A stretch of DNA of 64,000 bases, taken from the NCBI RefSeq assembly GCF_013373865.1, contig NC_050469.1, positions 17,479,046 through 17,543,045 on the forward strand, read 5' to 3'. The translations under genes were made by a program, and so were the position numbers. Origin of the DNA: Monomorium pharaonis. Lineage: Eukaryota; Arthropoda; Insecta; Hymenoptera; Formicidae. The notes under the pieces are model-generated. The model made no database searches and was not told the DNA's origin. It saw only the letters and a program-made list of their open reading frames with translations. Shown here one piece after another: positions 1-11,655 of the stretch (positions are counted from its first letter, which is position 1; every line of letters begins with the position of its first letter).

Positions 1-44
1 TAAATTAAACCTTTAATCGATTTATCGAGAAATTTTGTTGAAAT

Positions 45-257
45 GGAGATCTCGAAAGTGACTATTACTAGCACACTTAGATGGCCATATTGACAACATC
101 CTATATCATCGTTCAATTTTGTATAACTCGAAATATATACAGCCGAATAAAGAGTTAAATAATAAAAAAGTTCCCAAGTGTACATACATTTGGATGATAA
201 TGCGGTTAAGTTTAAAAAGAATGAGAAAGTATGTGTAATTAAATGTTAAAATGTACC
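45..257 (+). repeat. Dispersed repeat, copy 1 (also at 60800-61013)
   Basis: This segment closely resembles 60800-61013 through a series of shared blocks, for example GAATAAAGAGTTAAATA and TGTAATTAAATGTTAAAATG. Both copies lie upstream of a Helitron Rep/helicase gene (A and E), so the repeat may be part of the Helitron 5' flank. It has no coding potential. Positions 258-680 are AT-rich with nothing recognisable except a short motif at about 388-480, which recurs at 24711-24790. Confidence 0.6.
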
Positions 258-769
258 TTAAAAAATTTTCGAAATCTTTAAAAGTAAAAATACTTTATAA
301 TAAATGTTGACTGTTGTGCTTTGTCATATTAGCATCTTTATATAACAGTAGGCTACTAAACAAATGATATCATGAATAATTATTAAAATTCGTCAGCTAA
401 TAATGGAGTTAATATGGGTAGCCATATTATGTCCACGTTGGCTATATTACCATTTTCTCCTCTACTATATTAAATGTGTATCTAATACATTATATATATT
501 GTAAAAGTCTTTTCCAATATAAAATTATAATTATTTTATTTTATTAATGTAATTTATGTTTTTTAAGTTTAGAAATATAGTAAATATTATTCCAATATAA
601 AATATAAAATTATAATTATTATTTTATTTTATAAATTTGTTTTTTATTAAAAATTTAATAATATAGTATAATATATATTTAAGGTGGTTCTCAAAAAAAA
701 TTATTTTCTTAGAAATTTTTTGAAAATTGAACTATATCTTAATGAGACTATGATGCATGCAAAAAAACT

Positions 770-2110
770 GAAAAAATTATGAAAAAATCTATGAAATATT
801 TTGTAAAATATTTATTTTATTTTAATAATATTATGCATAAAATAAGAAAAAGAATCAATTGATACAAAAAACCACAAAACTGTTTTTACAATAAACATGA
901 TATTAATAATTATATTTTTTATATAAATATGATTTTTTAAAAATAACTATGTATATTTTTGACATTATTACCTGGTTTTATATTTGTTTTTCTTCTTTTT
1001 CTCCCTTCCTCTTTCTCTCTCTCTCTCTCTCTCTTTATCTATATATTTTTTAAAAAGCACGACATTGTTTACTGTATAATACAGAACATTTTATATAAAT
1101 TATGAAATATTTTGTGAAATATTCATTTTTTATTATTTTATTTTAATAATATGCACAAAATAAGAAAAAGAATTTAAAAACCATGACATTTTGTGCATAT
1201 AAATATTTGTTAGAATAGCATGCTTTTTTATAAAAAACAGTTATGTGGTCTTTTTATACCAATAGATTGTTCTTATATTATTTTATACATAATATTATTA
1301 CAATAAAATGATAAAAAATGAATATTTTACGAAATATTTTATAGTTTAGTTTTTTGCATAACAAGAAATATTTTATAAAAATTATAAAATATTTCGTAAA
1401 TTATTCATTTTTTCTCGTTTTATTGTAATAATATTATGCATAAAATAATAAGAAGAATCTATTGACAACATAACTGTTTTTTACAAAAAAGCATAATATT
1501 TCAACAAATATTTATATGCACAAAATAATTTTTTGTGAAAACAGCTATATGGTTTTCTTATATTAATTAATTTTTTTTTATTTTGTGCATAATATAAATT
1601 ATAAAAATAAAATGATAAAAAATGAATATTTTAGAAAATATTTTATAATTTGTATGTTGCAAAATGTTTCTTATTATACAGAACTAAGCTATGAAATATT
1701 TTGTAAAATATTTACTTTTTGATTATTTTATCTCAATATTTTTATGCACAAAATAATGAAGGAAATTATTTATTATATAAAGAAAAGAAAATTAAAAGAT
1801 AGTAAAAAAAATTTTAAAAAATAAAGAAAGTAGTTTTATGTTAATAATATTATGCACAAAATAATAAAAAGAATCTATTGGTATAAAAAGATTACATAAC
1901 TGTTTTTTTACTAAAAAAACATGATATTGTGTACTAAATACCTATATGCACAAAAAGATGAGAAAAATTATTTTTTATAAAGAAAATAAAATCTAAAAGA
2001 ACAGTAAAATAAAGGTGAACATAAAAGTCTATTATAGTTTTTGGACATCTCCAATAATAAGCGAGATATGAATTTTTTAATTTGTACGAATGAGAGCGCA
2101 CCGAAAGAAG
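770..2110. repeat. Large AT-rich dispersed repeat, copy 1 (second copy 52820-54145)
   Basis: The segment aligns by eye with 52820-54145 over about 1.3 kb, including the block around ATTATTACCTGGTTTTATA (961-990 versus 52999-53030) and the 3' block around TATTATAGTTTTTGGA. It is built of short inverted modules, such as TTTTGTGCATA against TATGCACAAAA. There is a (CT)n tract at 1014-1034. No gene is visible. It is likely a non-autonomous transposon body. Confidence 0.65.
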
Positions 2111-2459
2111 TGCAGGAGCTCGATTCTTGAATTCATTCGCAAAAGAAACGTATTTACAAATTCTGAACTTATAGAAAAGTTAGAAATTTATTGGCTGTTG
2201 TATGGCTTTTAACCAATAAACTTGCAACTTTTCTGTTTGAAAGGGTATTTGCGCATACGTTTCTCTTGCGAATAAATTCAAGAATCGAGCCTCTGAGCCA
2301 CTTCAGCTATAGCACGGCTCATTGTGTCAAGCATTGGCTGCCGGTTCGAGCGGCTTAGCGCTGCTTTCGGTGCGCTCTTATTTGTTAAATTTAAAAAATT
2401 ATTATTTTGGCTATTATTGGAGATATCCAAAAACTATAGTAGATTTTTATGTTCACCTT
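2015..2459. mobile_element. Foldback element containing a nested smaller MITE
   Basis: The left arm (2015-2110) reads back as the right arm (2365-2459): for example TAGTTTTTGGACATCTCC against GGAGATATCCAAAAACTA. Nested inside, 2115-2293 is a second inverted repeat (CTCGATTCTTGAATT against AATTCAAGAATCGAG). The related copy at about 54150 lacks the inner 180 bp, reading straight from AGAAGC into GTGAGCCGC, so the inner unit looks like an insertion. Confidence 0.6.
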
Positions 2460-3490
2460 AATCTTGTCTATCTTTCTATTAAGTATTGCATACATTATAC
2501 GAGACACCGTGTATATAGGGCGTTTTCTGTAAATGGAGACCTCTTTCTGCCCAGAATATACTTCAATATTAAAAAAGCAGCAAGTGCGCAAATTATAGCT
2601 AAAAACGTCTATTTTTAAATGCCGTTTGGTATTTTTTGAAAAATTTAGTACAAGATACCAATATGGTGTCAAATTGAGACTATTTTCCCTCATTTATGAA
2701 CAGAATATTTGAACAAAATATCAAGACACAATATATAGACTTTAAAATGCTGTTACGTCCAGAGGACTTCACCTTTTTATTGCCCGCTGACCTTTCCAGA
2801 GATAAGCAAGCTAAACGAAATTCTGAGACTTATCTGCGGTCAAGTGTCGCGGGAGAGAAAACTAAATATCTCTGCACCGCGAGGGCATCTGGTTCCTATA
2901 ATCAGAGGGACCCAATACATTAAAAGCCCATAGAATTCGGTGGGGGTTAGGCCCCAACGAAGTTAAGATTCAAATATTTACCCTTAGCGGACTAAGGGCA
3001 CTGTCAGAATTCTTTTACGACCGCAGATAAGTGCCAGATGTAAAGTTAGATTACTTGAAAAGGGGCAAGGGCACATTTGGTTTTAAGGGTAAAACACTTT
3101 TTATTTACGGGCAAAATGTTATCGAAAGAGAGCCAGACCACCTCAAATGTCAAAGGAACTATAAAATTTTCCTTTGAAACCCAGATGTGCCTGCCACCCC
3201 TGGGAAATGCGCGGGCCGGGAAACATAAAAATTCCTCCCTCGTTTTAGATAAAGAACATTCGAAAATCCTAACCCCCTCTTTTCCGTCAGAGCTTGAAAT
3301 CTTTTCGGGGCGGAGACAAGGAGGAACCGGCCAATAATTAGGCGCCTAAAATTAACATCCTTTCCCAAAAACCCTACTACCCGTCTAGTAAGGAATTAAG
3401 AGATACCCCCACGCAATTCTAAGAGAAGTAATCCTACCAATAAAGTCCTTTGAACCACCCACGCCCAAATTCCTGTCGTGGGAAATTCAC

Positions 3491-3497
3491 TATAAAA
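3491..3497 (+). promoter_or_regulatory. Candidate TATA box of the LTR promoter
   Basis: TATAAAA lies in the GC-richer part of the solo LTR, upstream of the pyrimidine/proline-rich reading frame. It is well placed to be the U3 promoter on the plus strand, but no transcript evidence is available. Confidence 0.35.
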
Positions 3498-3826
3498 ATC
3501 CACAGCCCGAAAGGAAAACACTTACTGTTTTCCGTACCTTCTTTCGGACCCCCATCTAAAGTTTTAGATCAGTCCTAACGTCGTGTTGAGTGTACAAGTA
3601 ATAGAGTGACAGTGCTCAAGATTGACTCAGAACTTAAATCCAGTGGAATCACATTCGAGCCGACAAGTCACCCAGAGAGCCCGACCACCTCGAGATTGGC
3701 AATTCAACCGACCACCCCGGCCTACTCACTCAAGGTTATCGCTAACTCAACAAGTAGTAAGTCTTCAAACTCAAATTTCTTTCGGGTCTCGGTTCCCCTT
3801 TTTTTTTTTTTTTACTAGACAAATAA

Positions 3827-4696
3827 TTACTACTTATAGTGGAAAGAAATTTCTTTCATCGGAACCGGTCGAATTATAAACGGTCTCGGAGGAGGGCAAT
3901 CAGACGGGCTCTCGCGCAGGCATTAAACGAGACATTGCGTTCATCGCTTCCGGGGCGAGACCGGTTCACCGATCCCGATCTGCGAGAATCCGACCACGCG
4001 TCCGGGCTAGCGGATCCCGACCCCACCATCCAGGAGTCCGGCCGAGTGTCCCGGTTCGCGGATTCCGAGCCAGCCGCTCGAGAGTCCGGCCAAGGGCCCC
4101 GGTACGCGGATTCCGCGGTGGACCTTCAGGAGTCCGACCAGGCGTCTCGGCTAACGGGTTCTAACCCAACTACTAGAGGGACCGGTCACCCGCCCAACTC
4201 CGCGGATACTGCCCCTGGAACTCGCGAACCCCGAATTCAATCAGCGAATTTACCCCCGCGAAACAAAGTACCTCCCTCACCTCCGTCCTCCTTTCTTCAA
4301 GTCCCTCCTCCATTCTACTCTCCGATCACCTCACCAGAACCGGAGGAAATTCCACCCCCACCTTCCCCTACACCTTCTATTGAATTCTTAGACGAATTCG
4401 ATCGAGTACCACCCAGGCCGCGCCATTATTATTATAATGGTACCCAAAACTCGTTGATAGAATTATTAGAACAATTCCCAGTAAAGACAGATCTCTCTCT
4501 CCAAAACTATCGCGAATTTACTCTTACCTCAGAAGCAATAGACCTAGATGTTTTATTTAATGTAGTTTCTACACTCGATCCCTCAGACTTTATCCTCACC
4601 TTTACCCCTCAGTACCATGATCCCTTCGCAGTCCCAGTAGATTTCTTTTACAATTTCTTTCCTCCTTCCTCAGTAATCATCCGAGAGATAACATGA
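3827..4696 (+). CDS. Hypothetical Pro/Ser-rich open frame inside the LTR, without an ATG
   Basis: This frame is open for about 290 codons. It has an Arg-rich start, repeated acidic motifs of the type D/ES-Q/D-ESD/G (several imperfect repeats from 3960 to 4150), a proline-rich linker near 4255-4400, and an acidic/aromatic C-terminal part. No in-frame ATG exists anywhere in it, and the frame is closed by a stop at 3824-3826. If translated it would need splicing, a frameshift or a non-AUG start. A possible intron (GTAAGT at 3757, poly-T then CTAG at 3815-3818) does not join in frame. It resembles no family I recognise and may be a chance frame in GC-rich DNA. Confidence 0.25.
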   Translation, partial: LLLIVERNFFHRNRSNYKRSRRRAIRRALAQALNETLRSSLPGRDRFTDPDLRESDHASGLADPDPTIQESGRVSRFADSEPAARESGQGPRYADSAVDLQESDQASRLTGSNPTTRGTGHPPNSADTAPGTREPRIQSANLPPRNKVPPSPPSSFLQVPPPFYSPITSPEPEEIPPPPSPTPSIEFLDEFDRVPPRPRHYYYNGTQNSLIELLEQFPVKTDLSLQNYREFTLTSEAIDLDVLFNVVSTLDPSDFILTFTPQYHDPFAVPVDFFYNFFPPSSVIIREIT

Positions 4697-4789
4697 AACT
4701 CCTAACTTCTCCCTCACCCGTCGATTCACCTCAAGAATTTGGTGTTAATATATGTAACAAACTATTGTAAAATTCAGAACTAGTAATCT

Positions 4790-4793
4790 ATAT

Positions 4794-4846
<53 letters not shown>
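4790..4846. repeat. (CA)n(TA)n microsatellite inside the solo LTR
   Basis: This is a run of CA followed by TA dinucleotides. Confidence 0.9.
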
Positions 4847-4847
<1 letters not shown>

Positions 4848-5414
4848 CGAATATAGTATTATCAATAATGTATTCCATTAGGAATTAAGTCTACATGGTT
4901 AAAACAATAATAAATATTAACCTCAGTTTTTTTTTTTCTGTATGAAACCACCAACATTAGAATAAATATGATTATAATATAAATCTCTTGATTTATTGAT
5001 TAGTCGACCCCTCCTCATTCTTGATTAAGACTGCATCGGGTCCAATCCCTAGTTAAAGCAATTAAATTTGCTGACTAAAAATTAGGACCAACGGACGCAC
5101 GGCTCGGAGATCAGGTTACAGTGAGCCTATCGGCACACTGACCCACATTTCTAGCCATAAAAAGTGCGCTCGCCCCTAAGGCACTTGACCTTCCCTCGAA
5201 CGGGTGCCTTCGGGAGTAAGGTTCGTTACGCCCTTCCTTGTATCTTAAGATATCCAGAGAATCACCCGATCCTACCCAACATTCCTGCAACCCTGGACGT
5301 AACAATGCGTTTTCAGAGTAGCTGAAAATTTCTAGATACTCATTTTAGTTAAAATATTATTTTTTGATACTTCGATCGAATATTCTGCGTGTAACTCACT
5401 GATTTTAGTTATAA

Positions 5415-5675
5415 TTTGTTCGAAACTGATGAACAATTATTGCAAACGTATAATATTACAAATTTAAAAATCAGAAATTTTCGAGCTAACTACAAAGGGT
5501 TTCAAAATATAGATTATAATATAGCTGAACAATCTAATAGTAATGTGTCTACAACTGGTAATCAACAATCATTTGTATTAAAAAAATACACAAAAAGAAA
5601 ATGTAACAAATAATATGGCTGGACTATCTAATAATAATTTGTTCGGAGCTGATGAACAATTATTGCAAACATATA
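5415..5675 (+). pseudogene. Helitron A relic, N-terminal part, with a 223-bp tandem duplication
   Basis: A short frame (5416-5613) encodes a DEQLLQTYNITNLKIRNF-type segment corresponding to the variable N-terminal region that precedes the zinc-finger-like part of Helitron proteins B and E. The block starting at 5415 recurs at 5638 with a period of about 223 bp. The second copy is split by the Tc1 element at 5676 and resumes at 7260. Stops show that this part is no longer functional. Confidence 0.55.
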
Positions 5676-7259
5676 CAGTGGCGTGCAAAAGTTTCCGGCC
5701 AGTGACATTTTGTACTCTAATTTATTTTAAAAAAAGATTAATGATTTTTAATTATTATGAGATGTGAGTATGAGATATAGGAAACAAAATAATATAGTAA
5801 AACAATATTATTTATGTTTGTAAATATATTTATTATTATAATTGTTATATTTGGATGTGCAAAAGTTTCCGGCCACTTTGTATTACGAGAAAAATTATTA
5901 GTCTACATGTTCTGTAATACACTTAAATTATATTTTAGTATTAATATTTTGTAGCCATACCATTTGCAGCGATAACAGCCGCACAACGATGTGGCATCGA
6001 CTCAATTAATCGATTAATACAAACAGGTGAAATTTTAGCCCATTCTTCCTTCAACGATTTGAATAATGCGGCTTTATTTGAATATGTATGCTTTCGAACT
6101 TGACGGTCTAACGTTTCCCATAAATGTTCTATGGGGTTCAAGTCCGGTGATTGAGATGGCCAACTTAAAACTCTCACATTTGAAGAGGAAAACCACTGTT
6201 TTAATAACTTGGATGTGTGTTTGGGATCATTATCCTGCTGAAATATCCAATTATGCGGCATTGTTTCTTTAGCATATGTTAATAAATTTTTTTCTAAAAT
6301 GTCTTTGTAAATAGCAGCGTTCATATTTCCGTTGATCTCGACCAATGGACCAACTCCTTGTGCAGAAAAAATTCCCCAAACCATCACACTTCCTCCACCG
6401 TGCTTCACAGTAGGAATTTGATACCGAACGTCATTTCTGGTACCAACAGGACGTCGTATATGTTGTCTACCATCGCTTCCAAAAAGATTAAATTTAGATT
6501 CGTCTGAGAAAGCTACTTTTTTCCAATCTTCGACTGTCCAATTTAGATGATCTTTGGCAAATTGTAATCGGGCCTTCTTATTCTTTTTACTAATTAATGG
6601 TTTTTTAATACCTATACGGCCAAAAAGTCCCACATCATGTAGTCTTCGTGTCACAGTACTACGACTAACATTAGCTAAGTTTTCATCCTTTAGCTCGCGT
6701 GCAATTTCGGCAGCAGTTTTCTTAACATCTGCAGTTGATTTGCGTTTAATGATACGATCTACCTTTTTAGATGTCTTTCTTGGTCTTCCACTACGCGGAC
6801 GATCTTTTAAACCATACCCACAACTGTATTTTACAATAATATCATTCACGGTTGATTTACCTATCGATAATAATGAAGCAATCTCACGAGAAGACTTTCC
6901 TTCTTTTGAAAATTTTATTATTCTTTCACGAATTTGAATTTGCGTATGCCGAGCCATGTTTATGCTTCCACGACCTTCTATGAACTAAATGTAAATATTC
7001 AACGCTATACTCTATTCGTAAATAAATTTTTGAAGTCCTACTACGTCAAATATATTATGTGGCCGGAAACTTTTGCACATGCAAATATAACAATTATAAT
7101 AATAAATGTATTTACAAACATAAATAATATTGTTTTACAATATTATTTTGTTTCCTATATCTCATAATCATATCTCATAATAATTAAAAATCGTTAGTCT
7201 TTTTTTAGAATAAATTAGAGTACAAAATGTTACTGGCCGGAAACTTTTGCACGCCACTG
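5676..7259 (-). mobile_element. Tc1-like DNA transposon with long terminal inverted repeats
   Basis: The ends are CAGTGGCGTGCAAAAG... and ...CTTTTGCACGCCACTG, flanked by the TA duplication typical of Tc1/mariner (5674-5675 and 7260-7261). The terminal repeats are about 200 bp each. Each carries the end motif twice (AAAGTTTCCGGCCA at the tip and again near 5860; mirrored near 7060 and 7230), the IR/DR arrangement in which transposase binds two sites per end. It is inserted in the second copy of the tandem repeat of Helitron A. The total length of 1.58 kb is normal for the family. Confidence 0.95.
5941..6957 (-). CDS. Tc1-like transposase, 338 aa, DD34E, apparently intact
   Basis: The enzyme cuts and pastes its element at TA sites. 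The N-terminal half (about residues 1-110) carries paired helix-turn-helix DNA-binding domains (SREIASLLSIGKSTVNDI) with the basic GRPRKTSKK hinge. The catalytic domain has its first Asp in AFSDESKFNLFG, the second in FQQDNDPKHTSK and the Glu in PDLNPIEHLWE. Thirty-four residues separate the second Asp from the Glu, the Tc1 DD34E spacing. The length of 338 aa is normal for Tc1 transposases, and the frame runs from ATG (6957) to stop without a break. Both terminal repeats are present, so the element may be, or recently was, autonomous. Confidence 0.95.
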   Translation of the reverse strand: MARHTQIQIRERIIKFSKEGKSSREIASLLSIGKSTVNDIIVKYSCGYGLKDRPRSGRPRKTSKKVDRIIKRKSTADVKKTAAEIARELKDENLANVSRSTVTRRLHDVGLFGRIGIKKPLISKKNKKARLQFAKDHLNWTVEDWKKVAFSDESKFNLFGSDGRQHIRRPVGTRNDVRYQIPTVKHGGGSVMVWGIFSAQGVGPLVEINGNMNAAIYKDILEKNLLTYAKETMPHNWIFQQDNDPKHTSKLLKQWFSSSNVRVLSWPSQSPDLNPIEHLWETLDRQVRKHTYSNKAALFKSLKEEWAKISPVCINRLIESMPHRCAAVIAANGMATKY

Positions 7260-9096
7260 TAATATTACAAATTTAAAAATTAGAAATTTTCGAGCTAACT
7301 ACAAAGGGTTTTAAAATACAGATTATCATAATTTAAGTCAACATTATGTAGAAAAAATGGAAGTCGAGTGTCAATATTGTAGAGGGAAACATTTTCACGC
7401 TGAAAAAGTTCACAATAAAGATAACTCATTCAAAGATAGTTGTAATCATGCAAAAGTTATATTGGAACCTTTACCAACATTTTTTAATGAACTACAACAA
7501 TTATTTTTGGGAAATCATAAAAAATCTAATGAGTTTTTTTAAAAACCTAAGAAGTTACAATGGTGCATTTTCTTTTGCATCTTTTAATGCTAATTTGGTT
7601 AATTTTAATGCATAAAAACGAGGACCTTATTGTTTCAAAATTCAAGGTTAAATTTATTACCAAATTAATACTGCATTATATCCTGCTATAAATGAGCAAT
7701 CAAGTTATGGACAGCTTTTTATTCTTGACGCTAACGAAGCTACAGAATGCCGTTTAAATGTAAATACAAATCTTCATGAAGAGTTATTGCGTACATTAGA
7801 TGACATTATTCGTAATAATAATATATTTGTTCAATCATATCAAATGATGCACGAAGAAGTACTTAATCAAAAAAGTTTAGGTTTAAATATACCTAATTAA
7901 AAAATAGGATTTTTAAATAAAAAAACAGGCATTGATCGTGGAAGATATAATGTTCAAAAAATTAATAAAGTTGCTGCAATATTTTCAACTACTGCAGATG
8001 GAAATATTCCTGATTATTATGTTACAATTAGAAACAAATGTGATAAAACTTTAAAATACGTTAGTATGGATCCAAACGTCGAACCTTGGATTTATCCAAT
8101 GTATTATCCATATGGTACACAAGGTTGGCATGATAATATTAAACAAATCGGATGGAAAACGTGTAACTAGATCCATGTATATTCAATACCGAATGGCTGT
8201 ATGTAATAATGTCAATGTTTTTTTAATAGGTAAACGGCTATTTCAACAATGGCTTGTTGATAGCTATGTAAAAACAGAAAAAGATAGAATTAATTGGTGT
8301 AAAGAAAATCAAAAACATTTGAGAGTGGAAAAGCACCAAGGACTGATTGACTATTTAGAAAAAAAGTGGCTGATACTAATGTTTATATTGGACGTGTAAT
8401 AATACTTCCTTCTACATTTATTGGTTCACCTAGAAATATGATGCAAAATTATCAAGATGCGATGACTATTGTTCGCAAATATGGTAAACCAGATATTTTT
8501 ATTACAATGACTTGTAATCCAAATTGGCTTGAAATTAAAGAAAATTTGCTTCCAAATCAACAACCTAATGATAGACCTGATATTTGCGCTAGAATTTTTG
8601 ATATAAAAAAAATAATTTGATAGATTTGATTGTTCGACAGAAATTTTTTGGTGAAGTAAAAGCATTTGTTTATGTAATCGAATTTCAGAAACGCGGTTTG
8701 CCGCACATACATATGTTAATAACTATGAAACAAAATTGCAAAATTACTAATTTGGAAACTGTTGATAAATATATTTCTGCTGAAATTCCCGATCCTGCTA
8801 TTGATAAAAATTTACATGAAATTGTCAAGAAGAATGTGATTCATGGACCATATGGTGATTGGTGTATGATAAGTGGAAAATGTTCAAAACATTTTCCAAA
8901 ATCCTTTCACGAAGAAACAACTATGGATGAAAATGGTTATCCACAATATCGTCGAAGAGACACTGGCATTTTGTATGAGAAACCCGAAGAATTTGTAGTA
9001 GATAATCGGTTTGTTCCTTATTGTCCCATATTATCACAAATTTTTAATTGTCATATTAATGTTGAAGTTGTTTCAAGTATTAAGTCAGTAAAGTAT

Positions 9097-9522
9097 TTAT
9101 ACAAATATATTTACAAAGGTCACGATGCAGCATCTGTAGTTATAGAACAAGATGTGAATAATGTAGAAATTGTTTATGACGAAATCAAAGATTTTATTGA
9201 AGCACGCTATGTAGGACCAGTTGAAGCTTACTGGCGTTTGTAGGTAAAACATTACAAGAGAAGAGTCATGCTATTATTCGTCTATCTGTACATTTGCCAA
9301 ATGAACAGATTATACAAATATATTTACAAAGGTCACGATGCAGCATCTGTAGTTATAGAACAAGATGTGAATAATGTAGAAATTGTTCATGACGAAATCA
9401 AAGATTTTATTGAAGCACGCTATGTAGGACCAGTTGAAGCTTACTGGCGTTTGTAGGTAAAACATTACAAGAGAAGAGTCATGCTATTATTCGTCTATCT
9501 GTACATTTGCCAAATGAACAGA
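9097..9522 (+). repeat. 213-bp in-frame tandem duplication within Helitron A
   Basis: The block beginning TTATACAAATATATTTACAA at 9097 is repeated from 9310, nearly identical (TTTATGACG versus TTCATGACG). The period is 213 bp, or 71 codons, covering the catalytic-tyrosine region of Rep. Confidence 0.95.
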
Positions 9523-10323
9523 ATGTTATTATATCTAATAAATCAAATTAACAAGATTTACAATCTGCTTTAGATCGTATAACAATGTTAATGGATTATT
9601 TTAAATAAAATAAACGAAATGTTGATGCACGTCAGTATGTATATACAGATATACCTTTATATTTTGTATTTAAAAAGGTAACATTTAACGGAAAACAAAT
9701 TTATCGTTGGAAAAAACGTCAATGTCATTTTAACTATATTGGACGCATGTACTCAGTTAGCCCAACTGAAATCGAATTATTTTATTTACGTATTCTTTTA
9801 TTGAATGTCAAAGGAGCAACATGCTATAATGACTTAAAAACAGTCAACAATGGTGAATTACATCAAACGTTTACTTCTTCATGTTTAGCTTTAGGCTTAA
9901 TTGAAGATAATGAAGAATAGAAATGTGCAATGAACGAAGCTTCTATTTGGATGATGCCAAGACAACTTAGGTTACTTTTTGTTCGAATATTAATACATTG
10001 CCAACCAGGGCATTCAAAAGAATTGTGGGATGAATTTCAAGTTGCAATGTCAGAAGATTACATACGACAATTTGGACGAGTCACTGGGATAAGAAAAGCT
10101 TATATTCAAATTGGTCAATTACTTTGCAAAGAAGATTGGGAACTTTCACAATTTCCAGAAATGGAACAAATAACGATTGAATATGAAAAAGAACATGCCA
10201 AACAATTGGAAAAAGAAGTCTTACTTGGTCAACAACAATACAGTCGGTTAAATCATGACCAAAAAATAATTGTTGATTATGTTTTAACTCTTTTAGAAAA
10301 AACTGATGGTCAACAATTAAAAT

Positions 10324-10366
10324 GTTTATACATTGACGGTTTATACATTGACGGTTTATACATTAC
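10324..10366 (+). repeat. 15-bp triplication at the Helitron A Walker A site
   Basis: TTTATACATTGACGG is repeated in tandem just before the P-loop. It shifts the frame so that the GDSGK remnant of Walker A lies out of frame with the preceding YIDG. Confidence 0.85.
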
Positions 10367-11655
10367 CTGGAGATTCAGGTAAAATTTTTGTTTATACAAC
10401 ATTATATTATATTACTATTTACTCAAGTCTCAAAACAAAGTTGTTAGTACAATGGCTTTCACTGGTTTCGCTGCAACGTTACTACCGAATGGAAAAACAA
10501 CACATAAAACTTTAGGTTTGCCCATGCCTCTTTTTGCTGACTCAACATCGAATATAAAAATTCAATCAAAAGAAGCTGAATGTTTGAAGAAAACAGATGT
10601 TTTTATTTGGGATGAAGCACCAATGGCACCGCGATATGCTCTTGAAGTGATGGATCACCTTTTGCAAGATTTAATGCAAAATAATCTAAAATTTGGTGAT
10701 AAAATTGTTATTCTTGGTGGGGATTTCAGACAATTATTGCCAGTACAACAAAACGTTACACGGTCTGAAATTGTAAATTTGTCAATTAAATTTAGCTCAT
10801 TATGGCAACATTTCAAAATCTTTTCATTAACGGAAAATATGCGTATTTTACGACATGAACAAGAATTTGCTAATTTTTTATTAGATTTGGGAAATGGTAC
10901 TTTGAATGATCAATTTAATAATATTGAAGTTCTACTGAGATGTGTAACAGATTTGAACGCAAATATAGTAAAAGATACATACGAAGAAATATTTAAACAC
11001 TATCAGTATAGACTTACAGCAAAACGTGCTATACTTTCTGCACGAAATGTTGATGTGGAGGAACTAAACAAACAAGTTGTAAATTTACTTGACGAATCAA
11101 CAGAAAGAGTGTATACAAGTATAGACACTACAGAAACTATTAACGATATTCATGATATTAATAAAACTATTTTAACAGAATATTTGAGTACTTTAAATCC
11201 AGCGATTCTTCCACCTCATAAACTTCGATTAAAAAAATACACGATTATCATGTTGATTAGAAATCTAAACATCAGCGAAGGTTTATATAATGGAACAACA
11301 TTGTTAATTTTAGAGTTAAGAAACAATTTGTTAAAATGCGAAATTTTAACTGGTGATAAAAAAGGGGAAATAGTTTTTTTAAATCGCATAACTTTATATT
11401 GTGAAAACGTTTATTCATTTGTGATGAAAAGAAGACAATTTCCGATAAAAATAGCTTTTGCTATGACAATAAATAAATCACAAGGACAAACATTTGACAA
11501 AATTGCAATTGATTTAAGAAGATATTTTTAATCATGATCAACTTTATATGGCATTTTCACGAGTTAGATCTTGGAAATCATTGAAAATTGATTTAGGACA
11601 AAAAAGACAAAATAGATTAATAAAAAATTATGTATATACAGAAATGTTTCAATAA

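Larger units (their letters stand above)
2751..5304 (+). mobile_element. Solo LTR of an LTR retrotransposon, about 2.55 kb
   Basis: The segment begins TGTTACGTCC and ends GGACGTAACA, a perfect 10-bp terminal inverted repeat with TG...CA ends. It is flanked by a 4-bp direct repeat, ATGC (2747-2750 and 5305-5308), the target-duplication size typical of Gypsy-like elements. The start sequence does not recur inside, so there is one LTR and no internal gag/pol region: a solo LTR left by recombination between two LTRs. Base composition is more GC-rich than the surroundings. The clade is not identified, and 2.5 kb is long for an insect LTR. A non-LTR origin is less likely given the ends and the duplication. 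Confidence 0.7.
7262..11655 (+). pseudogene. Helitron A relic: Rep/helicase pseudogene
   Basis: This is a degenerate gene for a Helitron Rep/helicase, the enzyme of rolling-circle transposition. Recognisable in order are: a Cys/His N-terminal finger (CQYCRGKHF, then CNHAK); the MDPNVEPWIYP motif; the Helitron-like N domain (about 8180-8620); the HUH nuclease motif GLPHIHMLI at 8698; the tyrosine motif YLYKYIYKG near 9095; and a Pif1-like SF1 helicase (DEAPMAPRY near 10611, GGDFRQLLPV near 10720, INKSQGQTF near 11475, ending SRVRSWKSLK near 11560). Numerous stops and frameshifts break it. Two lesions are local duplications: a 213-bp in-frame repeat and a 15-bp repeat at the Walker A loop. Its closest relatives in the window are B/D and E. 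Confidence 0.9.

Noticed and set aside
3757..3818. 62-nt intron (GTAAGT...poly-T-CTAG) that might supply a start for the LTR frame
   Set aside because: The downstream exon meets a stop at 3824 in the frame of the long open stretch, so splicing does not help.
6066..6937. Plus-strand frames of 68 and 127 codons within the Tc1 element
   Set aside because: They are antisense to the clear transposase gene and have no family features.
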